Shown piece by piece: positions 14,018 through 14,214 of a stretch of DNA of 14,214 nucleotides. A model generated the notes under the pieces. It did not search any database. It had not been told where the DNA came from and saw nothing but the letters and a program-made list of their open reading frames with translations. Source of the stretch: Hyphomicrobium sp. Its GTDB lineage: Bacteria; Pseudomonadota; Alphaproteobacteria; Rhizobiales; Hyphomicrobiaceae. Where the stretch lies: the NCBI GenBank assembly GCA_025927515.1, contig JAICLG010000050.1:1-14214 (forward strand). Reading direction: 5' to 3'. The position numbers and the translations under genes were made by a program. Each line of letters begins with the position of its first letter. The stretch's first letter is position 1.

Positions 14018-14214
14018 TTGAGCTTCCTAGCGGATCTGGAAATGCAAACCTCTGCTTCTCCGGCGGTCAGGCGTCGCGTCCTCGCCGCCCTTCGCAAGTC
14101 CGATATTTTTTTCCGCTACCTGACGCAGTCCTCCGCCTATTTTGTCCTCATCCTGCTGACCGCGATCTTCGCCTCGTTACTCATCGGCGGATACCTCGCT
14201 TTCAAAACATTCGG
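14018..14214 (+). CDS. pstC: Phosphate ABC transporter permease PstC, N-terminal part (3' truncated by window edge)
   Basis: An open frame of 65 codons runs off the window end. The visible protein has a cytosolic N-terminus with an Arg-rich stretch (VRRRVLAALRKSDIFFRYLTQ), then a first membrane segment of about 22 residues (SAYFVLILLTAIFASLLIGGYLAF) ending in KTF, as PstC proteins do ahead of their first periplasmic loop. TTG at 14018 is chosen because GGAG (14006-14009) lies 8 bases before it; the ATG at 14042, in the same frame, has only a poorly spaced TGGA. The start is thus uncertain by 8 residues. PstC pairs with PstA to form the phosphate channel, driven by PstB. Identity rests on position after pstS and on this N-terminus. 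Confidence 0.8.
   Translation, partial: MSFLADLEMQTSASPAVRRRVLAALRKSDIFFRYLTQSSAYFVLILLTAIFASLLIGGYLAFKTF

Overview
The window is GC-rich chromosomal DNA that looks like an alphaproteobacterium of the order Hyphomicrobiales, possibly Hyphomicrobium-like. The basis is gene style, the phoR-pstS-pstC order, and the palindromic intergenic repeat containing CGGGCTTGACCCGG, whose spurious MAGLDPAI reading is familiar from that order. The genus is inference; no rRNA or tRNA is present. About 13 protein genes fill the window, two of them cut by its edges, with no insertion sequence, phage gene or CRISPR array.

Left part (1-4364). The C-terminal end of a probable TetR-family regulator converges on, and overlaps by 32 bp, a YdjM/DUF457-type membrane metal-dependent hydrolase. 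A cation diffusion facilitator (metal exporter) runs the other way from the hydrolase. A small two-helix membrane protein of unknown function follows on the minus strand, with a good promoter of its own, and then rimO (ribosomal protein S12 methylthiotransferase). The 250 bp upstream of rimO hold the palindromic repeat.

Middle part (4365-10501, minus strand). This is a five-gene exported-protein operon: imelysin (GxHxxE type), Tat-exported multicopper oxidase, di-heme (DUF1111-type) oxidoreductase, second imelysin (GxPxxE variant), and DUF1513 beta-propeller-like protein. The last four genes overlap by 4, 4 and 20 bp and are probably translationally coupled. The gene set is the imelysin/DUF1111/DUF1513 iron-associated periplasmic module, here with a copper oxidase that could act as a ferroxidase. 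A sigma70-like promoter (TTGACA-17-TGTATA) lies at 10583-10611, with an imperfect dyad over its -10 element. An Rrf2-family regulator, divergently transcribed and lacking the usual Fe-S cysteines, is the obvious candidate to bind there.

Right part (10746-14214, plus strand). The Rrf2 gene is followed after 18 bp by phoR (phosphate sensor kinase). A 307-bp leader with two Pho-box-like sites precedes pstS, and a stem-loop separates pstS from pstC, which runs off the window. This is the start of a Pho/Pst phosphate-uptake regulon. The window therefore places a periplasmic iron/copper redox operon back to back with phosphate sensing, the Rrf2 gene being physically linked to both.
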